From Paragordius varius (Eukaryota > Nematomorpha), in contig OZ176054.1 of NCBI GenBank assembly GCA_964247055.1, positions 11,470,001 through 11,534,000 on the forward strand: a DNA stretch of 64,000 bases, in the 5' to 3' direction. Under the pieces are notes generated by a model. It did no database searches. It had not been told where the DNA came from and saw only the letters and a list, made by a program, of their open reading frames with translations. Shown piece by piece: positions 24,741 through 39,500 of the stretch. Position numbers and translations under genes: made by a program. Numbering within the stretch: position 1 is the stretch's first letter; every line of letters begins with the position of its first letter.

Positions 24741-27700
24741 TGACAGATATAATTGGAAAAATATAATTATAATATTAAAAAAATAAACTTAAGTGCTATT
24801 AAATGATAACAAGCTGCGTAGTCTGAAAACTAACATGGTGCGCAGAAATAAATTTTAATGAATCATATATCATTCTATATATTAAAGCTTCAGGATATAT
24901 TGATAAAGTACGAGGTTAAAATAGTAGAAAGTTATTTTAATTTTTTTCTGCCATTAGCCAAAACCAATCACATTTTTATTGTATATTAGGTCTAATAAAT
25001 TCACAATAAATGAAAACGTAACGGAATTTTATTTGATTAAATATAGGATAAGCATAATTTTAATCACAAAATACTATCAGCAAAGTTTCATTTTTCGAAG
25101 GGTCCCAGAATGATATACAAGAATATAATTTAAAATATTATATTTTAGGTTAATAATCATAAAACTTTCTAATATGCGGTAAAAGATTTTGATTTTTATT
25201 AAAACAATCATATATTTAGAGGGGTAGCTAGCATTTCTGTAGCCAGGTGCATGTATCCATGGTGGCACCCCCTTCCCCCCCCCATGCAACCGCCAATTTA
25301 AAAAGATTTTTAAACCCTATTCATAAATGGCCAATTTTTTATGTATTATTTAAAGTGATAAATTTTAAATACATTTTTTATAATAAAAATTAAAATTTTT
25401 TAAAATACCCCTTCAACTATAGCGCCTAGTGCATCAGACCCGTTCCCTCCGCCTTCGCCCCTGCATATATTAAACATATATATAACAGCAATATATAGCC
25501 TTCAACAAAATTTGTAGCCTTATATAAAAAAATTTTTTTCGATAATTTGCACCAAAGCGGAATTTAGAAACATTCAATATATATTTCCATACAATTCAAT
25601 TCAGAAAAAAGTCTATCGACTCAGATTTTTAATTTAGGGAATTTTTATGCCCTAAAGCCAGTCATAAAAGCCAAGATGGCTCCAAAAATATATAATCTAG
25701 TTTTCGGGTAAAAAATTCCTTAATCAAAAACCTGAGATGTTAGATCTTTTTTTCTGCATCGAAATGAATGGATAAGGTATTTACAATATATATATTGGAA
25801 GTTTTGTAAAAATTATAGGCAGCCGCTTTTGTACAAATTATCGAAAAAATTTCTTTTTTATATAAGGCGCAATTTTTTTGAATGCGATATATTGGGTAAT
25901 ATATGTATATGTAGAATTTAATATATAATTGCTTTAATAAAAATCAAAATCATTTACCTCATATTAATAAGGTTTTATGATTCATATTTGACGACAAAGT
26001 CCGATTTTTTAGCTAATATTTTGAATATTTCTGGGGCCCTCGTAAAAATGTAAAATCTTTGTTTATATATTGCGTTTGGAATTATCCTTATGCTATATTG
26101 AAACAAATAAAATTTAGTTGGCACGTTTTCTTCTATATTTAATTTTATTTAACCTAATATGCGAAAAAAATGTGATTTTTAATCTAATAACAAAAAAATT
26201 AAATAATATTTATAATATGTAAAGCATATATCATTTCGATATTTATTATCATGAAGATTTTCTAGCGAATGATATAAGATTCATTAACCTTTATTTTTTA
26301 AACTCCATTTTCGCCGCACAGTGCTATGCTTGAATTTAGCTAACATCTTATTTGGGTAGATTTTTTAGTAATCTTTATAACATTTGTTAACAATAATTAA
26401 ACATTATATTTTGTAGGATTCATAAAAAAAGATTTTCTTGGTTTCTACTTATACACGCGCCTCATGCTTCTTATAGGGAAAATTTTAGTGTTTTCCCGGC
26501 TGTTTTTTTCGAATAAAACGCTTTTTATGAATAGTATTTTCAATAAATTTTTTTCACTTTTTTGTCCTAGTTTACATTTTGGCTGAGCTAAATTTTGTAA
26601 ATAAACTACAGTTTTAAAATTATTTTATTAAATTTTAAAACTTTGTTATCAGGTATTATATGAAATTGTAAATTATTTTATCAAAATTTAATTATCAACA
26701 TTGTTTTCATGTATTAAATAAAAGTGCTTATATTTTTTACAGTTCGTGACTTCTGAAATCAAAAATTAGCACAGCTCTAAAACACGATTAAAACGAACAT
26801 CTGATATAAACACAAATATATTTCAAGTTTTGCTGGTAAAATGTAGCAAGAAAGCTTTTTAAAGTTAATTTACATCTACTAACCATTATTTGCCGGTTGC
26901 ATTATCGATTTTAAAAAAATATAACAAAATGGTGGCAAAAAATAAAAGTTTTTTACAATTTTATCTTTTTAAAAACATTTTTTTGTATGCGCCTATTAGA
27001 CCAAAGAAAGCATATTTTTAAACGGCTTTACATCTTATATATTTTTTAACACATTCAAATTTCTCGCTCTGGGATATAAAACTGCCCCAAAAAATGGTGT
27101 GTTTATCATGTTTTCTATTATTTAATCAAAACTTTGTGATATTTATGGGATAATATATGGATTATATCTTTTATTTAATAATACGGTAGTAAGCTTTTCA
27201 TAAAACTATTATTCCTTTCATTTTTAAAAATATAAAGAGGGAAATAGGCCAGGTAAATTGTATATTATTTTATAAAAGATTGTACAAGTTTTTCTACAAT
27301 AAATTAATAAAGAAAAAAGATAACATTTTTAGAAAACCCATTAGGATTTAGGGGTGAACAGGAAATATTTGCGAACTATAATTTTTAGTGATGACATCAA
27401 GAAAATAATATCCATCATTCATTAATTAATTTTAAAATCAGTGTAGCTTATTTTAAGTGGATTGTATATTTAAGACTTTTCTAAGTAATCCGTATATTAA
27501 TTCTTAACTGTGTCACATCAGTAATCGCTTTAACAGGCTAATACCCCTCTATCAAAAATATTTATTGGAAAAACTTATATATTTATCAGCTTTTCTGAAA
27601 ATAGGATAATCTTATATTTACACAATGAAAATAATATATGACTATTCAATAGATAACCTTATCAAACGAACGTATGGTCAAATCAGCATTGATTTTATGA

Positions 27701-29450
27701 GGATTTTTTTTACTTTAACTATGTTGATTTATTTTTATTATTCTGTTTTGGCTTGGAGGGGAAAAAAGTCCGAATAATATGTCCCGATGTGGTTGATGCA
27801 CCCTAATACTATGTTACCGAATGGCCTTAGATTCAATCTATGTCTTATTAAATGTGGTTTTAATTGTTCCCAAAAAAAGAAATTTTTCTGTCATTTGCAA
27901 ACTTTTAGCAATTAAAATTGACACGTCTAGACTCAGTTTTATTTTCACACATTATTTTATAACAAGCGTCCTGAATCAAAGCGAAAGTGACCTGTTTAAA
28001 ATAAATAGTAGGAAAAGGGCTTCATAGTGGTTTATTTGCGTAGCTAATGCATTTTACACTGTATCATCCATCATATATTTAAGCTGGATAATTTGTCTGG
28101 CTCATGGCACCTCAAATACACTTCAGATGAATCAGAATGGAACAGGTATTTTTTTTACCAATTACCCTTACTGCATTACTAGCAGTCGTCGAAACGGTTT
28201 CTTTTCCAAACAAGAGACAATAGATTGGTGTCTGTATTTAATTGCCTACCTAATTACATTTATGATCTTAATTCAATCTATATATACATTTGGCCGGAGA
28301 TATAACCAATTGACTAATTTGCGTAAAAATATGCTATTCAAACAACTTATGGAACAAATAATATTTTACAACTTTAATACAGTCTTTATATCAGCGGCGA
28401 TATCCATTGATTTACCCCCAAAACCAAATGTAACTAAAAGGACCGCCCGGTTAAAAAAATATCTCATAGCCAAACGGATAAATCGTAAAATATTAGTGGT
28501 GTTAAGTTTATACACAGGGGCTTTTTAATTAATATTTATTATAACGGTTAACAGGAAACGTTTGTTTATTTCTCTCTATATTTTGGATGCAAAAATGTTT
28601 GAAATTTTTATCATGACTTATATGGAGCTCAGGCTACAAGCCTACACCAACATTATGAAAATTATTCATAACCAAAGCAATGCTGGTCCAATAGGCGTGC
28701 GCTGCTTTTAAATAATAAATAAATTATATATTTTAGTGTGTAGGCACCAATACGCAATCTATCTAATTTCGGTATAATAGTGATCTAGCTAAGAAAATGG
28801 GGGTCATGATGTACATAGGAAAAAAAATTAAAACCGATTAGAAGAAGTCAGTTATTTTAATCAATTTTTCGATAAATTATTTTTAAATCAAATTGGTTTA
28901 ATTTTTGTAAAATCAACAATATTAAGAAACATAAATATCAATGTTAATATTTTAAGTCAATATGTCTGAACCAAAATATCATTTCTGTGTAAAAATTTCA
29001 CTGATTCCTTATTTTCTAAATTGGGGGAGTTCGCAGGTTGCATTAAAAAATATAACAAATAAAGATCAATAAATATTTTAACATATATCAAACATGTGAC
29101 AAAATTTACAATATATCTACTGATTATTTATTTGTTATTTCGAGGGAAAACTTTGAATACATTAAGATTTGCATATTAAATCATTAAGGTAAGTTTGTCT
29201 TAAATGAAATTGATACATACACGTTTTTCGTATATAAAAATTTTGAACGGAGGATTTTAAAAGGACTTATAGTAATTTACAAAATCAGTATATAAGGATT
29301 ATATGTGGTTTATATAGAATATTTACAAAATTAAAATACCCATTGACGAACAATTAATTGTCTTATAGATATAACGAAAAATTAATATTAGAAAATTATA
29401 TTTATAGTTTATATATATATATAAATTTTATAATATCACTAAGATAATTC
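24738..29450 (+). repeat. Duplicated unit 3 (lead, receptor pseudogene, tail; satellite absent)
   Basis: The lead aligns with 18360-20700. The segment immediately before the gene (27420-27620, 'gtgtagcttattttaagtgg' and following) matches 6100-6298 of unit 1 but is missing from unit 2. The tail at about 28740-29450 matches 21850-22470. The satellite block that follows the tail in unit 2 is not present here. Confidence 0.7.
27625..28711 (+). pseudogene. Seven-transmembrane receptor-like pseudogene, copy 3
   Basis: It starts MKIIYDYSIDNLIKRTYGQ and ends …GPIGVRCF followed by TAA. A 133-codon open piece at 28127-28528 spans the loop after TM4, TM5 (WCLYLIAYLITFMILIQ), the basic loop and most of TM6. 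Breaks include a frameshift near 27768 (GGAGGGGAAAAAAG region), a TAG near 28025 and an in-frame TAA near 28526. The TM7 and tail (MELRLQAYTNIMKI) are well kept. Three independently damaged copies suggest a family dying here, with functional relatives possibly elsewhere. Confidence 0.65.
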
Positions 29451-30544
29451 TTAAAATTATGATGCATTTATTTTGTTTTTTTTAAAATTATTGGAGGGCC
29501 AATTTTTTGAAGGGCAGAGTGTTGGACATTCCGTATATTATTTCTTGGATGCAACACATTCATTTCAGTTCTTGGATTCGGGATTGGATACCCCAGATAG
29601 GTTTAAAATTAATATTACAATATGGTAAATGAAAATAATGGTAATTTGATATAACATTAATAAATCGAAATATTAAAAAAAAATTCATTCACAAATAATA
29701 TTACTTATTCAGAGAAACCCAATGACATGTTTAGCTAAATATAATAATGCGAACGTTTATATTAATCTTAAATATTATTTTATAAAAAGATAAAGTTAAT
29801 TGCCTTAGAATCAAAGAAACACAATATTTTACAAAATGTAAAATATATGGCGTCGAAGGAGTTGGACACGCAACTTTCTTTTCAAACTTAAGATATTTTG
29901 GCTTATATATATAATTTTTATTAGAATAAAAACTAAATATGGACCGTTTTTAGTAGTTTTAAAGATACTTAAACTAAAAATTGTCTGAGGTATTTATCCA
30001 ATTTGAATTTAAGTGTTAATAACACCTAATTAACCTGTCAACTAGATGGACGCAGGATATTTTTGAGTCTCTAGCTGATAAGGTTCGCTTAAGAGGTTTA
30101 GAAATGGGTGACTAAACTATGGGGATAATATTAAAATTAATAATCTAATATTAATTCTATCCTGCAACACAACAAAAAACACATCTGAGTTTTGGGGTTA
30201 TCTATTTTATTCTGAATGTTCCACTATAACCTTCGGTTTTATAAGCTATTATCAAAATAGTATCAAAAATATGTAATAATTTTTAGTATCTTCAGACGGC
30301 TACCAAATTGAATTTTTTAAACTTATTATCCAAATGAATCTAGTCCATATTTACGGCTAAATTAAACAAAGAGACACTATAGAATCATATTTATAAGTCA
30401 TTTATTATAATTAAAAAAACATATATTAATCCAATGCCTATATTTATATAATAATACAATATATTAAATTTTTTCTGCATATATAACAATCGTTTCCATT
30501 TTAACATACTGTTTTGTTATTGTCACAGATTCATATTTTCCAAC
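29450..30544. other. AT-rich upstream region of the periphilin-like gene
   Basis: No gene, RNA or repeat was recognised. It should hold the promoter of the plus-strand gene starting at 30545. Confidence 0.4.
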
Positions 30545-33500
30545 ATGGCTAGGTTCCTAAATTCTATGATTGTGCCGGCAAGTCAACATACTCTATTTAT
30601 GAGAGGGTTTTCTGGAACAATGGATAAAGAAGATATAAGGTCGTTTTTTTGTTTATTTTTAGGGATTTTTTTACGAAAGAAGGTGGAAAATGCTCATTTG
30701 ATTTTATTAAGCTCTCCGATGACAGACGATTTTTGTTTGTAGCGTTACGGTTTGAAAGTAAAGATGTTGCCAAAGAAATGTTAGCTAGGTAAATCTTATA
30801 AATTTTATTTTAGATATAATGAAACGGAAATTTTGGGTTGTCATGTATCGATAACTTGGTACAAAGATCTTAGAAAAGCGCGTCAAAAAGGTACAATATA
30901 TTTACTGCTGAATATGCCTCTTTTAAATTTGCACCTTACTTATGAGTTATCGTGAATGTGGTACATAAAACCATGATATATGATCTCAAATCTTAAAAAA
31001 TATGATGAAAATATGTATATGTGATTGATGTGAATTTACACGAACTATAATGTATGATACTGAAGTCATGTTAGTTTGTCTAACCAAAAAATTCGTTTGG
31101 AATCATAAAATCTTCTGAATCTTATGATGCACATATAATATTTGTGCGGCAAATTAATAAAATTTTAAATTATTTGATAACTCCTACATTGGTAATTAAT
31201 CTAATACTATAGAGTGTATTATCGACATTATTTTATAAAAAGTGAAATTTTTTGTCTATTTATTTAATTTTTAATGTATTTTTTATTAGCTTTTGATGCC
31301 ATGAAGGATAAACGTGAATCACGGTATGATAAAAGACAGTCACCGTCCCGAAAACGGTCCACATCATCCAAGTATTTAATATATCTATATACTGGAACAA
31401 TTTTTTTACAGCCGTTTTGAAACCAAAATTTTCGACAAAAACACAGTTCCATATACGATTGATAAAAAATAAAATAGATAGCTACAAGTTCCTTTTATTT
31501 TTATATTAAGGGCCCAAAAAAGTTTTGAATTAAACCAACCTCTTTATGTATTTTAAAAGTGCATCTAAAACGTTTTCTGTAATTTTTTCCTATAACCTAC
31601 TTTTTTAGTGATGATAAACAACGAAGCCCTTCATCCTTTGATGAGAGAAATAATGACGACTCTCAAGATAACGATGAGGGAATGGATAAAAAAAGAGCAG
31701 ACGAACCGGAAGAAGAGGAAGAAGGAAGCGAAGAAGGTGAAATCCGCAACAAAGAGGACGATGAACCCCGATCAGCTGTTGACGGTCGCCATGGCAACAA
31801 TACCGATGATGATGGTCGCTTTGGTAACAACGTAGATGATAAAAAACGACACAGAAAAGCGCCGTCTCGACGTTTTTATAACACACGCTCTTCTGCGGCT
31901 AAACGGGCAGCTGCTCGAAAAAGTAGCAGTCGATCAGCGAGTCCTCCTACATCTCCTGCTCCCCGAAGCAAAAAAGACACGACGGCCACTGTCAATGGAT
32001 ACACTAGTGGTAAGTAGAGTTAGATAATAAGTCTAATTTTTTTGTTTCCATTTTGTCAAGACTATCATTAAGCAAAACTTTTTAAAACATATCCAAGTTG
32101 TGTGGTAAAAAATTACAAATTACATTTTGATTTTTATGCACATAAAATAATACTTCTCTTTATAAAAACCTATTTAAACCTCTTTACAAATATTTTTTTA
32201 TTAGGTTTCGAGATGACATTTTAAGCATATTATAAAAGTGACATTAATTGAACAATTTCATTTTTGAAACATGGAATAATGCCCCCCTTTAGTACTTTTG
32301 TGATAAATGTTTAGGCATTTATATTTTATAGTTGTAAAATTACCTTATATTTAAGATCATAACAAAGATGAAACTGGGAGTTACGCATCCTCACATGGTC
32401 CTACTAGTCCAGAACGAAAACGGTCAATGTCACCCAATTATTCATCTACAAGACGAAGAAATGTTTATAATTATCGAGGTGGAAGTAGAGGTACTGTAAA
32501 AAATAATTTTTTAGTTTTTCTGTTTTTATTAAAAATTACACTTTTTACTATAATATAGGTCGTCGCGGAACTAATCGAGGCTTCAGAGGCGGTTATAACT
32601 ATTCGCAATACTCTAGACACGGAAGAAGGTAATGATAACTTTAAAATTGTCGACTGATTTTTGCATTTTAGACACTTTATTTTTTAAAAGATTGAATATA
32701 AGCATAAACAGCAAGATTTATTAAGATTATCACGAAAAAACCCAAATGAATAAAAATGATTACCACATGGTTAAAAAAATATGGAATCAATACACCATAT
32801 ACCACCTTTGATGAATCCTTACTGTGTGACCTACACATATTTTTTAACCATGTACTAATCATTTTCATTTGGATCATTTGTTTTTTAGTGATAATCATTT
32901 ATTAATTTTGTTGTAAATAATGCTTTACCTATGAATGTGCCACTTGTAGGCGTTTTTTTTATAAATAATAGCGAAATCTTTTATTAACATTTAATCTTAA
33001 AATAAGTTTTAAAGTTGTTTTTTTCTTATATGCAACCTAATCCCCGAATTATTTATACAAATGTAAAAGCTGGTGAGATAATTTATCCAAATTGGATTTA
33101 AAATAAACCACATTTTTGACCTGCAATAAAAAATCATTTTAATAAATTTTTTTGCATATATCATATTTTTATGCACAGAGGCGCCCCAAAAACACCATCG
33201 CTTAGCCCCCCACCCCTGGATGATGAGGCCGAAAATACCACATCAGCTCAAAATAAAGGAGTAGAAACAAATGACATGTCTGCGAGAACCGAATCAAAAT
33301 CTAAATCGAATTCGTTCAACACAAGTCATAACGCTAATATTTCTAATTCAAACACCAATGCCAATACCAACAATAATCGTGATATCGAATCACCCCTCGA
33401 TGAATATGAAGAAGATGAAGAGGATTTACAAAAACTCGGCTTGCTTAAAAACATTAATGCCGCGAATTATAAGGCAAACGCTAAAGAATCTGCCAATCAA

Positions 33501-36500
33501 GCTTCACTCCATCACGATGAACCACCTCCTCCCCCTCCTCACAAAGAAGATATTAATGGTCCAATGGAAAAAAGTACAACTAGTGGGATACGGTATCACA
33601 TAAAGGGCCTGGCGACGAACAATAAGAGCAGTAGCACAACGGTAAAACTTTAATATTTTTTAATCAATATAGACCAACAAAAGTGATAAATGTTTTTTTT
33701 AAAAAGAACCCTTATTTTTTTGAGATCGATTTATTTTGCCGTTCTTTCTGATATATAAAAAGTTTATTAAACTTTTTTAATGATTATTGTTATAAAAAGT
33801 AAAATATATATATTTTCCATGATATAACCATACCTTGATTTTTTGTTAATATAAACTATTTCTTATATCGGTTGCGATGAAATAAGGAATAGTTAAATTC
33901 GTACAACATACCACATATAGGAATTACAAAAAATGACAAAAATAGGAGTTGTTATAGGAAAAAAATATTTGTCATTTACTTTTTATTATAGTTTTGACTT
34001 TAAAATTGTAATTTTTACTGAACCAATCAAGATTAATCAGAATCACAAGTACCGTGCTGAAGGGGAGGGATGGAATATTTCCATTTCACCATCTAACAGA
34101 AAATCAGCATCTCCTGGATCTCACCACCCTGCTCATAATGAAGCCGGTGGTGCCGAAAATGATGGAGCGTCTGATGCAGAATGTAGTAAATCTTATAAAT
34201 ATATATATAATTTGGAATTTAAAGAAGAAATTTCGAAATACATTTTTTCTGTGTTGATGAATTGTGGTAATGGTATAAATAATGTCGATAATTAAAATAT
34301 TACAATTTTTTTGGAGAGGTTTTTAATTTTGGAAAAAATTACTGTTTAAGTCCCTTAATCAATATATAATATATTACAGAGGGAAAAAATGGTAAAATAG
34401 GTAAATTAAATAATTTAGGTCTATTGCAAATTTCATCCCAGAAACATCGTTGGCTGTTTTATATGTTTAGAATAAAAATGTTTAATGGCTAAATTAATTA
34501 AGAGCGAATTTGAACTGCATAAGGATTAATTTAAAGTTAGCAAGTGGCTATGTAATATGAAGCGTTTAAAGTTTAATTGCAAGTGTAGAGAATTAATAAG
34601 TTTCAAATAAATTATAAATGATCAAGGTTGAACTTGGTGCTTAAGGGTTTATTAATCAAAGATATATGTTCAAGTTAGTTTTAAAAAGGTCAAGGGTTGA
34701 TTTTTTAGCGGACATGCATTCTTCTCTTACCGCTTCGAGCGTGTTGAATTGTTTAAGGGTAAATATTGAAATTTTATGGTTAAAGTTATACGAAAAAATT
34801 TGAAGTGCATAAGAAAAGAGTTTTTTTATTTATAAATGCTGTATATTTTTAAAACCTCAATCAGTTTTTATCATATATAAATCGCTTATTGTAAACCCTT
34901 TGATTTTTTTATCCTAGATCGAGATGAATCACGATATAAACATGGAGGATCAGGGAGCCATAAACAACGCAATCATTCTCCGGTATGTTTTTTTTATTCC
35001 CTTTTTAAAACAATAATATATATATATATATAATAACCTATTGTTTTGGCCTACGAAATGAGTAAGGGCCATGCATTTTGATAGATTATACATTTAATAA
35101 TGATAAATGTTTTATAAATAGTAAAAGTATGGCTGTTTTTATGTAATTTATAATTTTTTTAATTTGAAGTCCCGTGGAAGTTATCCTCATTATAAGGGCA
35201 ATCGGGATCGATATGCAAGTATGAATGGTACGGCTGGACATCATAATAAATATCGCTCATATAATCAAAGGTAATATATTTTTTATAAGTTCTTCACTTA
35301 TTATTGTTAACAAAAGATTACTTTATTTTAAAATAAGGCACACCGGAATTAAAAGATTTTTTGCAGAGCCGTTTGAGAATACATTTTTTTCAACTTAAAA
35401 CCGTTAATTTCAAATGTGTTTATCTAGGTTTAAAATTATACAATTTCACTATAATGTCATAACTAGGTTTTTTTAAATTTTATAATAAAAGGTTTTTAGT
35501 TTAGTTTTTAGAAAGGACGCTTACAATATATTTTAGTGTATTATGTTTTTGCGGCCATATATTAATATTCTTTTATAATGGGGATGTAAATTTAAAATAA
35601 CTGAAATATAAGGAGTATTTGACTACAAACAATGGAGAATAAAAACTAAAAACTTTTTTTTCCAAAAAATACTATAATTATATTTTTTGCTAATTCATAA
35701 TATATATTTATATCCTTAATATAGAAAAAGTGGAGAATACAGACAAAATAATACCTCCTCAAATAAATATGGTGTTGAAGACGAAGGCGGTAGAAAAAGT
35801 ACAATGAGTGGCGTTCCTCATAAATTTGCTAATCGGGGAGGAGCTGGAAAAGGGAGACGTAATATTATATTTTGCTTTTTTGGATATTTTTTATCATTAT
35901 GCGTGAATTTTTAAAATGGTTCTTCTAGTTTTAAATTATTATCGTGTTTTTTATAAAGTTGTAGCATATCTTTACACACACACTCACCGATGCGTGGCAC
36001 AATGAACAAAAAAAATTATATTGATTAATAATGATTATTGGAAAAAACATAATATTAATTGAAATTAAATTAAAAGATTTATTATTTCTTAAATAATTTG
36101 TAAATGTTAAGCCGTATATTTTTTCAATAGAGGGGGTCATTATTGGCCAAGGTGTCAACTGTTTTCATATTTATCTTTTTTTCAGAAATAATTTTTTTAC
36201 TCAATATTCATTAATTTTTTGGGGGGACGTAAATATGTTAGGTTATCCTACCAAAGAATATTCAGATAGATCAAGGTCCGGTTCAGAAACTCGTTTATAT
36301 CATCACCAAAGTAAACGCCATCACGCATCCTCTGATAAAATGGGTAATATGGCTGGTGAAACCTATTCTAGAAGCCAAAGTCGTACACCCTCTTCGCCTC
36401 GGTTTTTACATTTATTTATATTTTTTTAGAAGATAAAATTGATATAAAGACAAAAAATTGTTTAAAGAAATTTTTTAAGTTTAAGTTGGAATATAATTGC

Positions 36501-39500
36501 ATTTTTTAATTAATACTCAAATGTATAAATTTAATTATTATAAAATTTTTAAACTCAACAAGGTATGATCTCCTTTAAAATCCCTATAATCTTTATATTC
36601 ACATGACACTTTTAATATTTTTTGTTTTTATCAAACATTTAATTAATTATAAATTAGTGGGCCTCCTGATCCAGAAAGTCTTAAACTTGGATCCATTTTC
36701 AAAAAGCAAAAAACTTTGGAGGAATTGGCAAAACATAAACAACTCCAATCTCAACAACTGATGATGATGGATGCTGCTGCTAAACAAAGTAAATAAATTT
36801 ATATTTTAAAAGATTTTTTTGTTTAAAAATTCTACATTGATGCAATTATTTGAAAATAACTGGATTTTTTGAAAATAGTTTGATTCATAAACATATATAA
36901 AACTTGTTATTATAAAATTCTTAAGTATTGTGGTCTTACAAGCATTAATAATTTGAACTAAATTTTAATCAATTTATCTTATTATTTGAAATTGGATTTA
37001 TGTAGGTTAAACTATTTAATATTCCGTCTTTGAACAATTACGGTGAGATAGGGTTAATCAAAAATATCAAATTTATAATTTGTTTATAATAGACTATTTT
37101 GCCGTCAGAGTAATCGTATTTATTTTTTTTATCACTAGGTGGTGATCATCAATTTGCCAATAATCCCGAATCTGAAAGTTTTCTTAAATCAGCCATGGAT
37201 ACAGCAAACACCGCTTCTGTCAAACGTTTCCAAATGTTAACTAATCCCTCTTTAGCAAGTATATATATTATAGTTATGAATGAGTTACATAAAACAGCGT
37301 TTTTTTAGATGTGTTTTAAAAGAGTACTACTAAAATTTTAGCGTAAAACAGTTAAGTTGAACGTTTTTTTATAAGACATATATTGCTTATGATACCACAT
37401 CATTGACCGACTCTTTTTTTGAGAAATTAAATTTAAATTTTTTAACCGTCATATTTAAAAAATGATTGGAAATACGGTAGCCGAAAACGTGTACATATTT
37501 TGTCCGATATAACTACAAAACTGCCAACAAAGTCTTATAGCCACCTCCCCGCGGTGTCGGATGGGGCATGTAAATGCGCTAACGGCAAAGGCGGTTTCTA
37601 ATGATATGTAAAATCATTATTTGTACACAAGGGCATGTGTACTACGTAAAAAAATCGCCTCAGATAACCACGAAGTATAAATATTATGAATATGAATTAC
37701 TTCATGGTAAGAATTCCGAATTCGGAGTCCTACCCTTTATGAGATAACTACGAAACTGTGACTTTTTTTAGAAAAAAATTATAATATCATGAGACAGTTT
37801 TAGCGCCCTTTATTTATTAAGCTCATTCATTATAAGAGCGCTTTTCTGTATTTTAAAAGTGGTGTTTTCATTTTATTATGTTTTAATTCTAAAGAAGAAA
37901 GCAATTATTACGGCAATGATACCGCAATAAATATTAACAAGAGTATGGAATCGAATAATAAGTCTGGACAAAGCGGTGCTTCTCAATCCTCGCAACAATC
38001 CAAAATAAATATTAACTTTAAAAATTTCCAAAGCAATTACTCCGCACCCGATGATATAAATATGAATACGATGGAAACTCAAAACTTTAATAATTTTAAT
38101 GCTTCTTCCAATATCCAATTATCGGCTCATGATGCTGAAATGTTGGTAGCTTCAACAACCACAAATTATAAAAATCAAAGCAATATTAATGCACCCACTG
38201 CTTTGTTGGATGATTTTGATGGTTTCATTTTTTTATTTTTTGGTTGGCCTTTTTAAACATTAAATATTTGGTAAAATTATGAAGATAAAACATTATAAAA
38301 AGTAAAAGATAAATAGTCCTTTTTTAAGGGAAATAATTATATGTTTATAAACCTTGTTAATACCGCCTATCGTTTTGGGGGGAATGGAGATATAAGTAAA
38401 ATAAAAAATATGGGTGTTTTTTTAAAAAATATTAGTTTTTTATTTTTCGATGCATAATTGTTCTTAGTTATAAACTTTCGACATATTAACATTAAACATA
38501 AAAAATTTTTTTTTCATTATTATTATATGTTCTATATTCAATATTAATATTATTTAGGAGATGATGATTGGCGGACCATGGCAGGAAAATTTTCAGGGAA
38601 TATGAACAAATCAGGAGGAACCACTGTAAGTACGGCCGATAAGCTTAACCAAGAATTGGAAGCTAGGTATTTTTTATAATCTATTCCCCAATATTTGCCT
38701 AGACTTAAATTTAAGGATTCAAATTCACAGCCATCTTAAACACACCTGTTTGTATCAAATTGACGCATTAGGAAATCTTATTATTAATGCAGTTCATGAC
38801 CGCATTATATCCAATCATTTAAAAAGCTTAAGTACAATGTATTTAAAAATAGGACTTAATCCGTTAGCCTATTGAATTTATACATATTTAATGGATTATG
38901 TAATTGACTGGTAAAATTTTATAATCGGCCGAACCAATTTTTATTATTTAATCGGTTTATAATCCTTATTTAAACAATATACATAGGCTTAAAGAAGTCT
39001 CTGGAAATGACACAAATGTTGCCAATCAAAATAAACGCAAACGCGTAGAATCTGCTGAGTTTGATTCGAATGATTTGATGGATAATCAAAATACTAACCT
39101 ATCCTCTAAAAATATCTCATCGGGTTCAGGAGGGGCTTATAAATTCAAAACACAAGCTGTGGTCGATACATTTAAACATTATTTAGAACAAGTTATTATT
39201 ATTGCGTTATAAAATTTGTAAAACCTTTACTCATACTCAATATACGTAATTTTATATGGTTTAGGCTTACAGAGAGGATTGCAATACATTGTATGGAGTT
39301 TCCAAGGTTCTCATGTAAGTATTTGGCCATTTTAACATCAGTTTTTGCTTAATCATTAATTAATTAATATCATTTAAAATTAATTATTTTGTGAACGGTT
39401 TTAAAAATTATAGATGTGATGATAATTTGCGCGCCTCCATACTCAAAAGCGCTGACGATAATGTTAAACAATTGGCTTCTAAAGCGTTGAATGATCTTGC

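Noticed and set aside
31412-31480. Possible extra exon of the periphilin-like gene after a 40-nt intron
   Set aside because: The frame meets a stop before any usable donor, and skipping it gives consistent phase.
31605-31886. 93-codon minus ORF and overlapping plus ORF at 31608-31835
   Set aside because: Shadows of exon 5 of the periphilin-like gene, whose frame is fixed by splice phases.
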